From: Candidatus Aquicultor sp.
Lineage (GTDB): Bacteria > Actinomycetota > Aquicultoria > Aquicultorales > Aquicultoraceae
Direction of reading: 5' to 3'
Length of the DNA stretch: 34,335 nt
NCBI GenBank assembly: GCA_036504445.1
Contig: DASXVE010000004.1
Span: forward strand, 1-34,335
Positions 34,195-34,335 of this stretch are shown here, piece after piece. A program made the translations under genes and the position numbers. The notes below the pieces were generated by a model. It did not search any database, was not told the DNA's origin, and saw nothing but the letters and a program-made list of their open reading frames with translations. The number at the start of each line of letters is the position of its first letter. The first letter of the stretch is position 1.

Positions 34195-34335
34195 AAATAC
34201 AAAAAACCCTCAATCCCATATGGGACGAGGGTTAAATTTCTCGTGGTGCCACCCAATTTCACAGGCTCCTTGTGCCGGCTCTGCCGGTAAAAAGATGTGC
34301 CTGCCTCATTGTTCGAGGTACACGCAACATACTGA
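34195..34335 (-). promoter_or_regulatory. T-box leader (tRNA-Trp sensing, transcriptional) of the trp operon, 3' part
   Basis: On the minus strand the T-box sequence TTGGGTGGCACCACGAG spans about 34257-34241. Its bulge TGGC (34249-34246 region) would pair with an uncharged tRNA ending GCCA, that is with discriminator G as in tRNA-Trp. Upstream is the small stem III (CCGGC-AGA-GCCGG, 34287-34275). Downstream a terminator (AACCCTC...GAGGGTT, then six T's at 34206-34201) competes with pairing of GGGT to ACCC. Stem I and the specifier codon lie beyond the window edge. Uncharged tRNA-Trp should allow readthrough into trpG and the genes after it. Confidence 0.93.

Overview
The window is chromosomal DNA of moderate GC content from what looks like an anaerobic or facultatively anaerobic, hydrogen-oxidising bacterium of Gram-positive type. 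This rests on an IS6110-like IS3-family end, a PdtaS/PdtaR (ANTAR) two-component pair, a T-box controlled trp operon with a transcription terminator, and a tRNA gene without an encoded CCA end. A deep actinobacterial lineage is my best guess. A Bacillota relative cannot be excluded from sequence alone.

Layout. Positions 1-141 are the end of an IS3-family element that has cut off the 3' part of a secreted-protein gene (139-576, minus). A gene-poor stretch follows to 1385. Positions 1386-7190 hold cell-envelope genes: a secreted DUF3887-type alpha/beta hydrolase, a CE4 polysaccharide deacetylase with a carbohydrate-binding tail, a cyclophilin lipoprotein and a GT39-type membrane glycosyltransferase. 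A relic of a second hydrolase gene lies between two of them.

Positions 7215-16482 (all minus strand) form a hydrogen-uptake region. The structural operon reads, in transcription order, small Cys-containing protein - hyaA - hyaB - hyaC (cytochrome b) - hyaD (protease). It is preceded by a 365-bp regulatory gap with four GTTACA motifs and a good promoter. Upstream of the gap lies hypF-hypC-hypD-hypE. hypA and hypB are not here. Further upstream on the same strand are lepB (signal peptidase I), pdtaR and pdtaS, so one transcript could run from the sensor kinase into the hyp genes. A short upstream ORF with a near-perfect Shine-Dalgarno sequence overlaps the pdtaS start.

At 19383-19466 is tRNA-Leu(CAA) on the plus strand. 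It shares a bidirectional terminator with a 977-residue dCache-HAMP-GAF-GAF-PP2C (SpoIIE/RsbU-like) phosphatase. Three unassigned membrane or secreted proteins follow (22565-24415).

Positions 24585-34335 (minus) carry a long anabolic operon: T-box leader - trpG - trpD - trpC - trpB2 - trpF - trpS - trpB - trpA - accD - accA. trpE is not in the window. The T-box bulge reads TGGC, which fits a tRNA with discriminator G, as tRNA-Trp has. Because trpS is in the operon, the tRNA-charging enzyme and the biosynthetic enzymes would answer to the same uncharged-tRNA signal.
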